The position numbers were made by a program, and so were the translations under genes. Below, piece by piece: positions 17,429 to 27,430 of a stretch of 64,000 nucleotides of DNA. The notes below the pieces were generated by a model. It was not told where the DNA came from, did no database searches, and saw nothing but the letters and a program-made list of their open reading frames with translations. Source of the DNA: Chitinophagales bacterium (GTDB lineage: Bacteria > Bacteroidota > Bacteroidia > Chitinophagales > CAIOSU01); contig JBBDNB010000044.1 in the NCBI GenBank assembly GCA_040877935.1, forward strand, positions 1 to 64,000, read 5' to 3'. Position 1 is the first letter of the stretch. Every line of letters starts with the position of its first letter.

Positions 17429-18655
17429 AAATTTAAAGTAAGCAAAGCAGATAAAAAACTCATAGGTGAAATAGATTTGGAAGGCTCCAAAAGTATTTCA
17501 AACCGTATTTTAATCATCCGTTCGCTTTGCCAGGATCCATTTACAATTAAACACATCTCCGAGTCGGATGATACCATCAGGCTATACGAGCTGATGAAAA
17601 GCAAAGATATCGTGTTGAATGCAGGCGAGGGTGGAACTACAATACGCTTTTTACTTGCTTTGCTCGCCACACATGATGGACAAAGCATTCTTACCGGCTC
17701 CGACTCATTATTAAAAAGACCTATTGCGCCCCTTGTAGATGCGCTCAATGAACTTGGAGCAGATATTCAATATCTGGGTTATAAAGGCTATCCGCCTTTG
17801 CTGGTTCAGGGTAAAAAATTTGAGTCGAACAGGGTGGAAATCGATGCAGGAATAAGCAGTCAGTTTATTTCTGCTTTATTACTGGTGGCTCCTGTATTGC
17901 CCAAGGGACTTGTGCTTAAGCTTAAAGGGAATGTTGTTTCCAGTCCTTATATTCGACTTACACTTGAAATTATGCGCTATTTTGGCATTCGTTGTGAATG
18001 GTCACAAAACTTGATTTCAATTCCGCATCAAGATTATTCTGCAAGGGATATACAGGTAGAATCAGATTGGTCGGCAGCTTCATATTATTATGAAATGGCT
18101 GCATTGGCAGATGAAGTTGACCTACAGTTAAACGGCCTTTACAAGCATACCGGGCAGGGGGATGCTGAAATCCACAAGATCATGCAAGGCTTTGGAGTAG
18201 TGACTACTTTCAATGAAAAAGGTGTTCGGCTGAGCAAAGGTGAAGCTACACAGAGTTTCTTTCGACATGATTTTAAAAACAGCCCTGATTTGGTACAGAC
18301 TATGCTCGCCACATGTGCAGGATTAAACATTCCGGCACAGATTACCGGAGTGGATACTTTAATGATTAAAGAAACCAATCGTATGAAAGCCATGCAGCGA
18401 GAATTGGATGATCTGGGTTTCTATATGAACGAGCATGATGGAAAATGGAATCTCGGTACAGCAGGGATTGATAAACTATCACCTGCTCATTTTTTTAATA
18501 CCTACAGCGATCATCGTATGGCCATGAGTTTAACTCCGCTCTGCTTAAGATATGGCACAATTACAGTTGACAATCCATATGTAGTCACCAAATCCTATCC
18601 CGGTTTTTGGGAAGACCTTATCAGCTTGGGCTTTGAAGTTGTAGAACAAGATTAA
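17426..18655 (+). CDS. aroA: 3-phosphoshikimate 1-carboxyvinyltransferase (EPSP synthase)
   Basis: AroA, ~409 residues from ATG 17426, joins PEP to shikimate-3-phosphate. A TTG at 17405 exists but lies in the hairpin arm. Family signs: GSKSISNRILIIRSL at the N-terminus (PEP/shikimate-binding Lys), DDTIRL, GGTTIRFLLALLA in place of the more usual NAGTAxRFL, RPIAPLVDALNELGA, GISSQFISALLL, and the C-terminal YSDHRMAMSLTPL and KSYPGFWEDL. The divergence in the TIRF loop is typical of several Bacteroidota AroA proteins, as far as I can recall. Confidence 0.93.
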   Translation: MKFKVSKADKKLIGEIDLEGSKSISNRILIIRSLCQDPFTIKHISESDDTIRLYELMKSKDIVLNAGEGGTTIRFLLALLATHDGQSILTGSDSLLKRPIAPLVDALNELGADIQYLGYKGYPPLLVQGKKFESNRVEIDAGISSQFISALLLVAPVLPKGLVLKLKGNVVSSPYIRLTLEIMRYFGIRCEWSQNLISIPHQDYSARDIQVESDWSAASYYYEMAALADEVDLQLNGLYKHTGQGDAEIHKIMQGFGVVTTFNEKGVRLSKGEATQSFFRHDFKNSPDLVQTMLATCAGLNIPAQITGVDTLMIKETNRMKAMQRELDDLGFYMNEHDGKWNLGTAGIDKLSPAHFFNTYSDHRMAMSLTPLCLRYGTITVDNPYVVTKSYPGFWEDLISLGFEVVEQD

Positions 18656-18665
18656 ACATAATGGA

Positions 18666-19409
18666 TTAGCGCATTGCATTTGCGAAATAAGACAATATCA
18701 CAGCTGTTGCATTTGCTGCATTTAGCGATTCAGCTTTGCCTTTTTTGGGAATAGTGATTTCGGTATCGCAGCTTTCTTTCAATGCGGCACTCAATCCTTT
18801 GGATTCATTGCCAATCAAAATCAAGACATTTTCCTGTGGCTTTACATTATACAAATTTTCTCCACTAACAGTAGCAGCATAAATTGGCACATGGGCATTT
18901 TCAATTAGTGTTTCGGCTTCCAGATAATAAACCGGTACATAAAAATTGGAACCCATGCAGGCTTGCAGCACTTTGGGATTGTATAAATCTGCACAATCTG
19001 GGGTGCAAAATACTGCACTTGCACCAAACCAATCGGCACAGCGAATAATGGTGCCTAAATTTCCGGGGTCTTGGATGTTTTCCAGCATGAGGTTTAAGCC
19101 GCTGAGTTTTTTACGCGGTTCAGCTTTTTCAATAGGGAGCAGTGCCAATACCTCATTGGCTGTTTTTAATTGACTGATACGATCCAGGTCCTTATCAGAT
19201 ACTATATTTACAACAGGACTGTATTTTGATAATAAATCCTCTTGTGCATTTACCCACATTGCTGTTGCAAATATTTCTATTTTCGGGGCGTTGAAGACCA
19301 CAGCTTGTTCAACAATTTTTGGACCTTCTATCAAATACTGTTGATGCAGTGTCCTATATTTTTTTCTTTGTAAAGATTGAATATGTTTAATTTGCGAACG
19401 TGATAGCAT
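18666..19409 (-). CDS. SpoU/TrmH family RNA 2'-O-methyltransferase
   Basis: A 247-residue SPOUT methyltransferase with an N-terminal substrate-binding domain (LSRSQIKHIQSLQRKKYR..YLIEGPKIV, residues 1-90) and the C-terminal knotted domain with the three SpoU motifs: NIQDPGNLGTIIRCADWFGA, LIGNESKGLS, and IPKKGKAESLNAANATAVILSYF. It methylates a ribose in rRNA or tRNA; the closest named relatives are RlmB and TsnR-type enzymes, but the target cannot be told. It is convergent with aroA and divergent from the BamA-like gene (10-bp gap). Confidence 0.9.
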   Translation of the reverse strand: MLSRSQIKHIQSLQRKKYRTLHQQYLIEGPKIVEQAVVFNAPKIEIFATAMWVNAQEDLLSKYSPVVNIVSDKDLDRISQLKTANEVLALLPIEKAEPRKKLSGLNLMLENIQDPGNLGTIIRCADWFGASAVFCTPDCADLYNPKVLQACMGSNFYVPVYYLEAETLIENAHVPIYAATVSGENLYNVKPQENVLILIGNESKGLSAALKESCDTEITIPKKGKAESLNAANATAVILSYFANAMR

Positions 19410-19419
19410 ATATATCGTT

Positions 19420-21750
19420 TTGAGGCACGGAATTTACATTTTTTTATTGATCTCTATTGCTTATCTAAACAGCGGGTGTTTCAATACGCGCTTCCTTGGA
19501 GAAGGTGAGCAGCTTTTTAAGGCCAACAATATTACGTTTATCGATGAGGAACCCGAGAACAAAAAGAGGAATTTTAAAAATGAATTGAAAGATATTTCGC
19601 AATTGCAGCCCAATAAAAAATTTATAGGGCTGGCTAAAACGCGTTTGTGGTTCTATAATGTGGCCGACAGGAGGCGCGAGAATAAATTCCGCTATTGGAT
19701 GAAAAATAAGATAGGAGAGGCTCCTGTTTTGTATGATGAGGTTTTTGCGCGAAAGTCTGCTATAATGATGAAAAACTACCTCATCAATAAAGGATTTTTC
19801 TATGCATCTGTGAATATTGAAAAGATAGACATTGGTCAACAAGAAAAACGTGTAGAACTTAATTTTTTAATTGATTTGAATGCACGTTATACAATCAAAG
19901 ATGTTGATTTTCCCGAGATAGACAAGCCTGTAGAAAAAATCTTGTACGACAACAAGGAAGCTACTCTTTTAAAAGAAGGAGATCCTTTTGATGTGGGTGT
20001 ACTCAAGGAGGAAAGGGAGCGCATTTCCAAAGACCTGAGAGACAGGGGCTATTATTTTTTCAATAAAGAGTACGTTTATTTTGATTTGGACAGCAATGAT
20101 GTCAGCAATGAAATAGATATCAGTGTAAGAGTGGAGCCTCCCGGTGATTCAGCCGAGCATGAACTTTATTATATTAACAACATCTATGTTTATACCGATT
20201 ACAACTCAGAGCAATTGCTCAGCAGAATTAATTTCGATACCACTCAAATAGGGCATTATTATTTTATTGCCGAATCCCATAAATACCGCCACAGGGTTTT
20301 GATCAACAATATTCATCAGAAACACGATGCTCTTTACAGCAGACAAAAAGCGCGATATACAGCCAATCAACTGACTGAATTGGGGGTTTTTAAGTTTGTA
20401 AATGTGTCTTATCAAAAAGTTGCTGATACGAGCAAAAATTATCTCAATTGCTTTATTCACCTTACGCCATCTAAAAAACAGGCTTTTTCAATAGATGCAG
20501 AAGCCAATAACAATACCGACTTTTTACTTGGTGTTGCAGCTTCGTTCAATTATGTCAATAAAAATATTTTCAAGGGAACTGAGCAGTTTAATTTTAATGT
20601 ATCCGGTGGTTTGGAATCAAATTTTGATGGTGGGTCGGCTTTTTTCAATACGGGGGAGTTGAATATAGAGGGCAGTTTGTTGTTCAATAAATTAATTGTG
20701 CCTTTTCGCCTTAACAACACCCCCTATAAACATACACCCAAGACCAGGTTGTCGCTGCGTTACAGCTTATTGAGAAGGATTAATTTTTACACCATTAATT
20801 CCATCAATTTATCCTACAGCTACGATTGGAAAGTGTCCAATACGAGAAGGCATTTGTTGACGCCAGTGGTCGCCAGTTTGATCAGGTTGAACCAAACCAC
20901 ACCTGAATTTCTGGAAGTACTTGCGCAAAGCCAAACATTGAGAAGCAGCTTTACAGAACAGTTTATTCTCGGTACAGAATACACCTTTTTCTATACCAAT
21001 CAACCTAAGTCAAAAAGAAACAGCTATATTTTTTACAGAGGTGGGATTGACCTGGCCGGGAATACATTGCATGGTATTGTTTCGCTGATCAATAAGAATA
21101 AGGATATTGAAAAACCCTATAAAATATTCAATGTCAATTATGCGCAGTATGCAATTTTTAATTCAGACATCAGAAACTACTGGGATTTTTCAAAACATGC
21201 TCGCCTGGTGAGCAGAGCTTTTGCAGGTGTTGGTATTCCATATTCCAATTCAACGGCCCTGCCATATACCAAGCAATTTACAGGAGGAGGTGCAAATGGT
21301 ATAAGAGCTTGGCGTGTGCGTACATTAGGCCCAGGTTCTTTTGATATAGAGGCCTCCGGTGTTGATGCAAGTAATAATTTTGCGCTAGATCAAACAGGAG
21401 ATATAAAACTGGAGGGCAATATTGAGCTGCGCTTTGATATTATTAAGTTTATTAAAGGGGCATTTTTTGTTGATGCGGGAAATATATGGTTGATTAGACC
21501 TGATGATTCCAGACCCGGTGCTGATTTTGAATTTGACCGTTTTTACAATGAGTTTGCTTTAGGCACAGGTGTGGGAGCTCGAATTGATCTTTCTTATTTT
21601 GTACTGCGTTTTGATGTGGCCATGCCATTGCGTGATCCTGCAAAAGTGAATACAGGCGACCCCTGGGTGATCAAAACATTTGAACCTTCGGAAAAAGAAT
21701 GGAGAAGGGATAATATTAAATTTAACCTGGCTATCGGTTATCCGTTTTAA
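19420..21750 (+). CDS. BamA/TamA family outer membrane protein, lipoprotein-type
   Basis: A 776-residue outer-membrane protein of the Omp85 superfamily. A lipoprotein signal (LLISIAYLNSGC, C19) is followed by POTRA-like repeats in residues ~30-350 and a C-terminal 16-strand barrel of about 400 residues, with FTGGGANGIRAWRVR as the conserved loop (the RGF/IRGW-type motif) and a terminal aromatic residue (AIGYPF). Such lipidated BamA-like proteins are common in Bacteroidota; they may help insert or translocate outer-membrane proteins. TTG at 19420 is the only start that gives the full signal. Confidence 0.88.
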   Translation: MRHGIYIFLLISIAYLNSGCFNTRFLGEGEQLFKANNITFIDEEPENKKRNFKNELKDISQLQPNKKFIGLAKTRLWFYNVADRRRENKFRYWMKNKIGEAPVLYDEVFARKSAIMMKNYLINKGFFYASVNIEKIDIGQQEKRVELNFLIDLNARYTIKDVDFPEIDKPVEKILYDNKEATLLKEGDPFDVGVLKEERERISKDLRDRGYYFFNKEYVYFDLDSNDVSNEIDISVRVEPPGDSAEHELYYINNIYVYTDYNSEQLLSRINFDTTQIGHYYFIAESHKYRHRVLINNIHQKHDALYSRQKARYTANQLTELGVFKFVNVSYQKVADTSKNYLNCFIHLTPSKKQAFSIDAEANNNTDFLLGVAASFNYVNKNIFKGTEQFNFNVSGGLESNFDGGSAFFNTGELNIEGSLLFNKLIVPFRLNNTPYKHTPKTRLSLRYSLLRRINFYTINSINLSYSYDWKVSNTRRHLLTPVVASLIRLNQTTPEFLEVLAQSQTLRSSFTEQFILGTEYTFFYTNQPKSKRNSYIFYRGGIDLAGNTLHGIVSLINKNKDIEKPYKIFNVNYAQYAIFNSDIRNYWDFSKHARLVSRAFAGVGIPYSNSTALPYTKQFTGGGANGIRAWRVRTLGPGSFDIEASGVDASNNFALDQTGDIKLEGNIELRFDIIKFIKGAFFVDAGNIWLIRPDDSRPGADFEFDRFYNEFALGTGVGARIDLSYFVLRFDVAMPLRDPAKVNTGDPWVIKTFEPSEKEWRRDNIKFNLAIGYPF

Positions 21751-21759
21751 ATTATTTGC

Positions 21760-22791
21760 TTAGCTATTGCTAATTGCCTTTCTCAATTCTTTCACAAATC
21801 CCGGCCCCCGATAAATGAATCCTGTGTATATCTGAACCAGTGAGGCACCGGCTTTTATTTTTGCAAGGGCATCTTCTCCGTTCATTATTCCACCGGCTGC
21901 AATAATTGGCACTTTGCCATTCGATTTTTCCGACAAATACCTTACAATTTCAGTGGATTTCTGCATCAATGGAGCTCCGCTCAATCCACCATTGCCAATA
22001 GCTTCCAATTGGTTTTTAGCGGTTTTCAAACCTGTCCTTTCTATTGTGGTATTGCTTACAATCAAACCATCAATTTTACTTTCACTGACTATTTCAAGTA
22101 TATCATCCAATTGAGGAAGGCTTAAATCCGGGGCGATTTTCAGCAGTATAGCTTTTCTTTTTTCCTTTTGCTTGTTTAGCAATTGCAATTGATTCAGAAT
22201 ATCGAGCAGTGGTTTTTTGCTTTGCAATTCGCGTAAGCCGGGAGTATTGGGAGAACTAACATTTACCGTGAAATAATCTACATAAGGAAAAAGTGCATCA
22301 AATGCCTTTTTGTAGTCCTCAACTGCTTCATCATTAGGGGTGATCTTGTTTTTCCCGATATTCCCGCCAATGATCCTATTTTTAGGACGCTTTTTCAATC
22401 GCTCAATTGCTGCTAAAACCCCGCCATTATTGAAGCCCATTCTGTTGATCAGCGCCTGGTCTTCAGGCAATCGAAAAAGTCTTGGCTTGGGGTTTCCCTC
22501 TTGCGGTAGTGGTGTAAGTGTGCCAATTTCCAAAAATCCAAAACCTAATGTGCTGAGTTCGTGTATATAGCGGGCATCTTTGTCGAAGCCGGCAGCGAGG
22601 CCAATTCGATTGGGAAAACGAATGCCAAATAGCTCTACAGATTCATCGGACTGATTTTTAGGGTTGAATATTTTTTTGAACAGGCCTTTCATCCCGGGAA
22701 TGCACAATATCAACCTGAGTATGTTCAGGGTAAAATAATGTGCTTTTTCAGCAGGCAGAAGAAAAAGAATATTGCGCAGTAGAGAATACAT
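21760..22791 (-). CDS. pyrD: Dihydroorotate dehydrogenase (quinone), class 2
   Basis: PyrD, ~343 residues from ATG 22791 (a TTG at 22809 gives six more). It oxidises dihydroorotate to orotate with FMN and passes electrons to quinone at the membrane. The N-terminal amphipathic helices ([24 protein letters not shown]) are the class 2 membrane domain. FMN and active-site segments: [25 protein letters not shown] (catalytic Ser), [15 protein letters not shown] and [13 protein letters not shown]. It runs in the same direction as menF, which ends 13 bp upstream of the TTG. Confidence 0.95.
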   Translation of the reverse strand: MYSLLRNILFLLPAEKAHYFTLNILRLILCIPGMKGLFKKIFNPKNQSDESVELFGIRFPNRIGLAAGFDKDARYIHELSTLGFGFLEIGTLTPLPQEGNPKPRLFRLPEDQALINRMGFNNGGVLAAIERLKKRPKNRIIGGNIGKNKITPNDEAVEDYKKAFDALFPYVDYFTVNVSSPNTPGLRELQSKKPLLDILNQLQLLNKQKEKRKAILLKIAPDLSLPQLDDILEIVSESKIDGLIVSNTTIERTGLKTAKNQLEAIGNGGLSGAPLMQKSTEIVRYLSEKSNGKVPIIAAGGIMNGEDALAKIKAGASLVQIYTGFIYRGPGFVKELRKAISNS

Positions 22792-22821
22792 CAGTGATTT
22801 TGAGGCCAAAGTTACTTAATC

Positions 22822-23865
22822 CTACATTTTGTTGAAGAGCTGTAGTAAAGTTTGACTCTTATTAGTCGTCTCTTCCCATTCTTCAAGTAGTTTTGAGTCT
22901 TTCGTAATGCCACCTCCTACAAAAAATGCGACTTTATCTTCTTGCCAGCGCAAGCATCTAAGGTTTACAAATAAATGCACATTTTCAGCTTCCACCAGTC
23001 CCAAAAATCCGGTATAATATTGCCGATCGTGCTTTTCTATTTTCTCAATTGCATTTAAGGCTGCCGTTTTTGGTAATCCACTGATTGCAGGTGTTGGGTG
23101 TATATCTGCTATGAAATCCTTGAGTTTTGAAAAATCTCCGCTTTCCAATTCTTGCTCAAACCGGGTTATCAAATGCCAAACAGATCCCGTAAATAGGTTC
23201 TCCACTTTGGATTCTTTTAACTCACCGCTAAAATGTGATTTCAGCACATTGCGAATGTATTTTGTGACGATAGTTTGTTCCTCTATTTCCTTGGTCCTCC
23301 ATTTTGGTGGATGCTCTTCTTTGGGTCGGGTGCCGGCAAGCGACATGCTGTTTAATTGATTGCCTTTAATTTCCAAAAGCGTTTCAGGAGTAGCTCCTAT
23401 CCACAATCCACACGTAGGATGATAGCACAAATAATTAAAGCTTTGCGGATATTTTCTGCAAATTGATTTAAAATAGGCAATTGGATTTATGTCTAAATCC
23501 TTAATTGAAAAGTGAATAATCCGCGATAAAATTACTTTTTGAAGTAGGTCGGTATTCAAAAGCTTTTGTGCTGCTTCAAATTGAATTTTGTAATCCTTGA
23601 AATTGGTTTCATTGGGAAAAGACAATGCACTTTCAAAAATACTTTTAGCAGAATCAATATTTATTTTGTGTAAATCTTCAAAAACCAAGTTTGGTAAATG
23701 GGAATTGTTAAATGCTGCAAAAACAAATTTCTTAGTGGATTCAGAGGGCATGAACAAGTTGGAGCTGTTCTGGCTTACTTTTTTCGAGGTATAAAACTGA
23801 AATTCAGTTGAATTAAAAGGGGAGTATGCAATTATGCCTTCTGAATTGGAAAAGTTTGAGTTCAA
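22822..23865 (-). CDS. menF: Isochorismate synthase
   Basis: A 347-residue chorismate-binding enzyme converting chorismate to isochorismate, the entry to menaquinone synthesis (or, less likely here, siderophores). Key family segments: GLWIGATPETLLEIKG, NSMSLAGTRP, the DIHPTPAISGLPK loop, and YYTGFLGLVE before the C-terminus. At 347 residues it lacks the longer N-terminal domain of some MenF proteins. The start is probably TTG 23865. No menD or other men gene adjoins it; pyrD lies downstream on the same strand. Confidence 0.9.
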   Translation of the reverse strand: MNSNFSNSEGIIAYSPFNSTEFQFYTSKKVSQNSSNLFMPSESTKKFVFAAFNNSHLPNLVFEDLHKINIDSAKSIFESALSFPNETNFKDYKIQFEAAQKLLNTDLLQKVILSRIIHFSIKDLDINPIAYFKSICRKYPQSFNYLCYHPTCGLWIGATPETLLEIKGNQLNSMSLAGTRPKEEHPPKWRTKEIEEQTIVTKYIRNVLKSHFSGELKESKVENLFTGSVWHLITRFEQELESGDFSKLKDFIADIHPTPAISGLPKTAALNAIEKIEKHDRQYYTGFLGLVEAENVHLFVNLRCLRWQEDKVAFFVGGGITKDSKLLEEWEETTNKSQTLLQLFNKM

Positions 23866-24057
23866 TTTTAAATCTTTAAGACTAATTTTAATGAAAATAA
23901 TAGATTAGCTGCGCAATTGTTATACAAATATAAATGATGGGAAAAGAAATATACCTTGAGATCAGAACCTTTTCAAACTCGGAGTTGGTTTGTATATTTG
24001 ATTAACAACCTAAAGTTTTAATTTCCCTGTTTTTGAAAACATATAAATCAAAAGCTC

Positions 24058-24285
24058 TTGACTACCCGAACATATAGAATTTTATTGCAGGAAGAGCCTG
24101 AAGGTGGATATACTGTTACTGTACCAGCTTTGCCTGGCTGCATTACCTACGGTAAAAATCTGGAGCATGCGATGGAGATGGCAAAAGAAGCCATAGAAGG
24201 ATATATTGAATTGCTGGAGATAGAAAACGAATCCGTCCCCGATGATAGTAAAACCCTGGAGTATTCTTTAACCTTGGCTTCATAG
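24058..24285 (+). CDS. hicB: HicB family antitoxin, orphan
   Basis: A 75-residue HicB-like protein: YRILLQEEPEGGYTVTVPALPGCITYGKNLEHAMEMAKEAIEGYIE is the complete partial RNase H-like fold with the PALPGC motif. In a working HicAB system it binds and inhibits the HicA mRNA interferase. No DNA-binding C-terminal domain is present. The start is TTG. Immediately downstream, with no gap, lies a decayed hicA, so this antitoxin appears to have lost its toxin. Other loci in the genome could still use it. Confidence 0.85.
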   Translation: MTTRTYRILLQEEPEGGYTVTVPALPGCITYGKNLEHAMEMAKEAIEGYIELLEIENESVPDDSKTLEYSLTLAS

Positions 24286-24417
24286 ATGACAGCTATAACT
24301 ATTATAAATATTTATTATCTAAAAATCACTGTAGATACAATGCACAGCAAAGACCTTCCCAAGGGTACATTAAATAGCATTCTTAAACAGGCAGGAATTG
24401 ATAAAAATGAATTGTAG
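24286..24417 (+). pseudogene. hicA remnant (C-terminal part only)
   Basis: A 43-codon frame directly after hicB. Its last ~27 codons read HSKDLPKGTLNSILKQAGI and then DKNEL, which is the typical C-terminus of HicA in Bacteroidota. The first 15 codons (ITIINIYYLKITVD) do not match the double-stranded-RNA-binding-like HicA fold, and the region that carries the catalytic histidine (GSHH-type) is gone. This looks like an internal deletion that fused a short leader to the toxin tail. It should not be toxic. Confidence 0.75.
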
Positions 24418-24484
24418 TTGTACAGATTACCTGATTCTCCTCATTTTGAGAAAATGTAAATTTGAACAACACTTAAATTGATAT

Positions 24485-25114
24485 ATGAGCAAGGAAATAT
24501 ACCTGATTCGACACGGGCAAACAGATTACAACAAGAAAAGAATCATTCAGGGCAGGGGAGTGGATTCCGATATCAATGCAATGGGAAGAAAACAGGCGCA
24601 GGCATTTTACGATGCATTCCGGAACACACCATTTGACCGTGTTTTTTCATCTACACTAAAGCGTACCCAACAAACATTAGAGCCCTTTAAAACTTTGTAT
24701 CCCGCCCATCATGCACATGAGGGGTTGGATGAACTCCATTGGGGAATGCACGAAGGCAAAGTAGCGACAAAGGATATGCATCAGGAGTATTTGTCCATAA
24801 TTGAAAGTTGGAAAAAAGGCGAGCTCAGCCGGAGCATGCCAGGTGGGGAAAGTCCCCTGGATTTGAAAACCCGGCAGGAAAAATTTATTAAAGAAGCACT
24901 GAGTGATTTTGAAGGGAAAATGCTGATCTGTTCCCATGGCCGGGCAATAAGATCATTGCTTTGCAACCTTACCAATTGTGAATTGTCAAAAATGGATGAT
25001 TTTCCGCACGATAATGTGGCTTTGTACAAACTGACCTACTCAAATGGTTTTTATGACATTGATTTGTTCAATTACAAGAAGCATCTTTTACACTTATACC
25101 CTGATGAATTATAA
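24485..25114 (+). CDS. Histidine phosphatase family protein
   Basis: A 209-residue phosphoglycerate-mutase-like phosphatase. The catalytic LIRHGQTDYNKKR motif is near the N-terminus (phosphohistidine H9 or so), with the second histidine in ICSHGRAIRSLL near 155-160 and the acid in DELHWGMHEGK. Such proteins dephosphorylate small metabolites (for example alpha-ribazole phosphate, fructose bisphosphate or adenosylcobalamin precursors); no cobalamin gene is nearby, so the substrate is open. The start is ATG. It is convergent with the T9SS protein gene, with 5 bp between the stops. Confidence 0.88.
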   Translation: MSKEIYLIRHGQTDYNKKRIIQGRGVDSDINAMGRKQAQAFYDAFRNTPFDRVFSSTLKRTQQTLEPFKTLYPAHHAHEGLDELHWGMHEGKVATKDMHQEYLSIIESWKKGELSRSMPGGESPLDLKTRQEKFIKEALSDFEGKMLICSHGRAIRSLLCNLTNCELSKMDDFPHDNVALYKLTYSNGFYDIDLFNYKKHLLHLYPDEL

Positions 25115-25119
25115 GCAAA

Positions 25120-26505
25120 TCAGCGAAGTAGTATGAGTTTTTTGTGAAGGAGTATTCCTTTTTCTCCCCTAAGTTGAATCTGGTAAATGCCGTTAGCTGC
25201 GAATTTCGGTATTTGATAAGCTGAAGTTTGCGCCTGATTCCAAGCTGCAATAATTCTGCCCTGCAAATCAATTAAGCGTATTTTTTGTAGTTGGAAATTT
25301 TCCTGAATGTCCAGGTAAAATATTCCTGTAGAAGGATTGGGATAGAGCCCGATATTGAAGTCATTATTTTGCTCAAAAACATTATTGTGAAGAGGTGGGC
25401 GAGAAGTATAAGTAGTATCAAAGCGCAGCACTTTTATTTGGGGCAGGTAATCAGCTTCTCCTGCCAATAAAAAAGAACCGGAATCGGCTTCGTGAAAAGT
25501 CCGCAACAGTCCACCGAAATTCTTTTCCCAAAGCAGACGTCCACTGCTGTCGATTTTGCTGAATGTACTGCTGCAATTGAAATTTATGCGTTTGTTTGCC
25601 AATACTAAAAGGTAGTCGTCAAGGCTGTTTTCAATATGGAAATATCGTGAACCACACCTTGCGCCCAGATTTATGTTTTCAAAAGATTGACCTGCAATAT
25701 CCGTGATGAACAAGCGCAGACTATCATCATAAGCCAGAATATATAATTGATCTTTTCTTCTAGCAATACTGTATCCGTTCAGGTCTTTACCGGGAGTAGA
25801 AATACCCCTGAACCATTCGAATTGACCGGAAAGATTGAACTGTGCATAATAGGCACTTCTGTTCAGGCTGCTGCTGTCTTTAAAACCAGCAACATAAATT
25901 TTGTTGTTTGAAATTTTAATATCGTAAAACTGCAATTCACCTCCCGGAGCCGTATAAGTTTTACTCCACTGCAATTCGCCACTGCTGTTGAGTTTAAAAA
26001 TATAGCTCTGATAAGTCGGTTGATTGCAATTTACTGTACCATAAGTGCCACAGACATAAATATTTTCTTCTGAATCTTCTGCTACATCGTAAACCGCATT
26101 GCTACAATCGGGCAGGTAAGATTTAAAAGTCCAAAGCCATTGGCCCCCTTGATCAAAACGGTGAATATATACGCTGTCATAGACCAGGCCTGCACTTTCT
26201 CCCCCATAAATAAGTATGTCGCCATTTTTCAATTCTTTTCCATAGCCCGAGTAATTATTGTATTCAAGTGATAGGGAATCGCCATTTTCATCCAGAAAAA
26301 CCCAACTGCCTTCTCGTTGATTACTGCCATTGGGGCACAATTCAACACTGTTGCACAAATATCCATTACCAAAGGGGATCAGACTGTATCCTTCTTCATA
26401 GCAATCGGCTGTGCCCAATGTGTCTGAGAATATTATTTCAGCATATGAATAACAATGAAAAATCAATAGCAGCAATATTACTGCAGCAGAGTAGAACTGA
26501 TTCAT
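25120..26505 (-). CDS. Secreted T9SS cargo protein with propeller-like repeats
   Basis: A 461-residue exported protein: N-terminal signal (AAVILLLLIFHCYSYA), then repeated WSKTYTAPGGELQFYDIKI / W..F-G / D..G-like units spaced 40-60 residues apart, as in beta-propeller proteins that report 'event' values, and a C-terminal type A T9SS sorting domain (IGLYPNPSTGIFYLDIQEN, later GIYQIQL). It is expected on the cell surface or outside. No catalytic motif was found. Role unknown; binding or adhesion is possible. Confidence 0.82.
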   Translation of the reverse strand: MNQFYSAAVILLLLIFHCYSYAEIIFSDTLGTADCYEEGYSLIPFGNGYLCNSVELCPNGSNQREGSWVFLDENGDSLSLEYNNYSGYGKELKNGDILIYGGESAGLVYDSVYIHRFDQGGQWLWTFKSYLPDCSNAVYDVAEDSEENIYVCGTYGTVNCNQPTYQSYIFKLNSSGELQWSKTYTAPGGELQFYDIKISNNKIYVAGFKDSSSLNRSAYYAQFNLSGQFEWFRGISTPGKDLNGYSIARRKDQLYILAYDDSLRLFITDIAGQSFENINLGARCGSRYFHIENSLDDYLLVLANKRINFNCSSTFSKIDSSGRLLWEKNFGGLLRTFHEADSGSFLLAGEADYLPQIKVLRFDTTYTSRPPLHNNVFEQNNDFNIGLYPNPSTGIFYLDIQENFQLQKIRLIDLQGRIIAAWNQAQTSAYQIPKFAANGIYQIQLRGEKGILLHKKLILLR

Positions 26506-26702
26506 AGCTATAAAAATGGGAATAATTTATGGCTTTTAAAACCCGAAATTTACTTTGACATTGATTGTATGAATTTATAAGAAATAGTAGGTTGAATATT
26601 TGAATTCAGCTTATTTCAAAAATTGACAGACTTAATATTAAAATGATATTGATCGATTTACTATCTTAGTTCTGATTTTCAAAAACACTCAAATTAAAAC
26701 GA

Positions 26703-27404
26703 ATGAAATTTACTACTACCTTACTTTTCTCTTTTATTTTACTTTTTGCTTCCTGCGACCAGACTGCACAACAAATAAACACACAAAAATCCATTTATCG
26801 CTCAGCTATGGACAATGGAGATTTGCTTACAGCTATTAATGCTGTATATTATTTGAATGAATATGAGCCCGAAAATGCCTGGAAAGATACTTTGATTGGT
26901 CTTTATTTTGGCAGAGGGGCATATGTTCAAACGGTCTTGCTTGGTGAAAAACTGATGGAAGGCAGAGAAAAAGACACTACACTTATGGAGTATATGGCTT
27001 TTTCAAAAGAAGCACTTGGAATGCATGAAGAGTCTTTGAAAGCCTATGAAAAACTCTATGATCAAACTAAAAAGTTGAATTACCTTTATCAAATTGCATC
27101 GCTACAATTTAATTTAAGGAGATACAATGAATGTGTTAGCAGTTTAAATAAAATAACTCAAGATCCGGAAGCCGAAGAAACAAAAGTCAATATTCGCTAT
27201 GGAAGAGGAGAAACACAAGAAGTCCCTGTAATGGCTGCTGTTTTTAATATCAACGGTGTATTGGCTATGCAACAACAAGATTTTAAATCAGCGGAAGCCT
27301 CTTTTCAAAAAGCATTGGAAATTTTTCCTGATTTTGCTTTGGCAAAGGGAAATATTCAGGCTATGGCACAGCAACAAGAACAATCAGCATTAAACGGAGA
27401 ATAA
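26703..27404 (+). CDS. TPR repeat lipoprotein
   Basis: A 233-residue lipoprotein with signal FSFILLFASC (C19). The mature part is all helical with tetratricopeptide-like repeats, clearest in ESLKAYEKLYDQTKKLNYLYQIASLQFNLRRY and, near the end, NINGVLAMQQQDFKSAEASFQKALEIFPDFALAKGN. TPR lipoproteins act as scaffolds at the periplasmic side of a membrane. It precedes a CBS-domain gene by 26 bp; the two are probably co-transcribed and end at a shared terminator. Confidence 0.8.
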   Translation: MKFTTTLLFSFILLFASCDQTAQQINTQKSIYRSAMDNGDLLTAINAVYYLNEYEPENAWKDTLIGLYFGRGAYVQTVLLGEKLMEGREKDTTLMEYMAFSKEALGMHEESLKAYEKLYDQTKKLNYLYQIASLQFNLRRYNECVSSLNKITQDPEAEETKVNIRYGRGETQEVPVMAAVFNINGVLAMQQQDFKSAEASFQKALEIFPDFALAKGNIQAMAQQQEQSALNGE

Positions 27405-27430
27405 TTTTTTAATTTTTAAAACCAATTATA

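Noticed and set aside
24457-24464. TAAATTTG before the histidine phosphatase gene as a promoter
   Set aside because: Matches the -7 consensus but no TTG lies at a suitable distance; such a short match is frequent in A+T-rich DNA.
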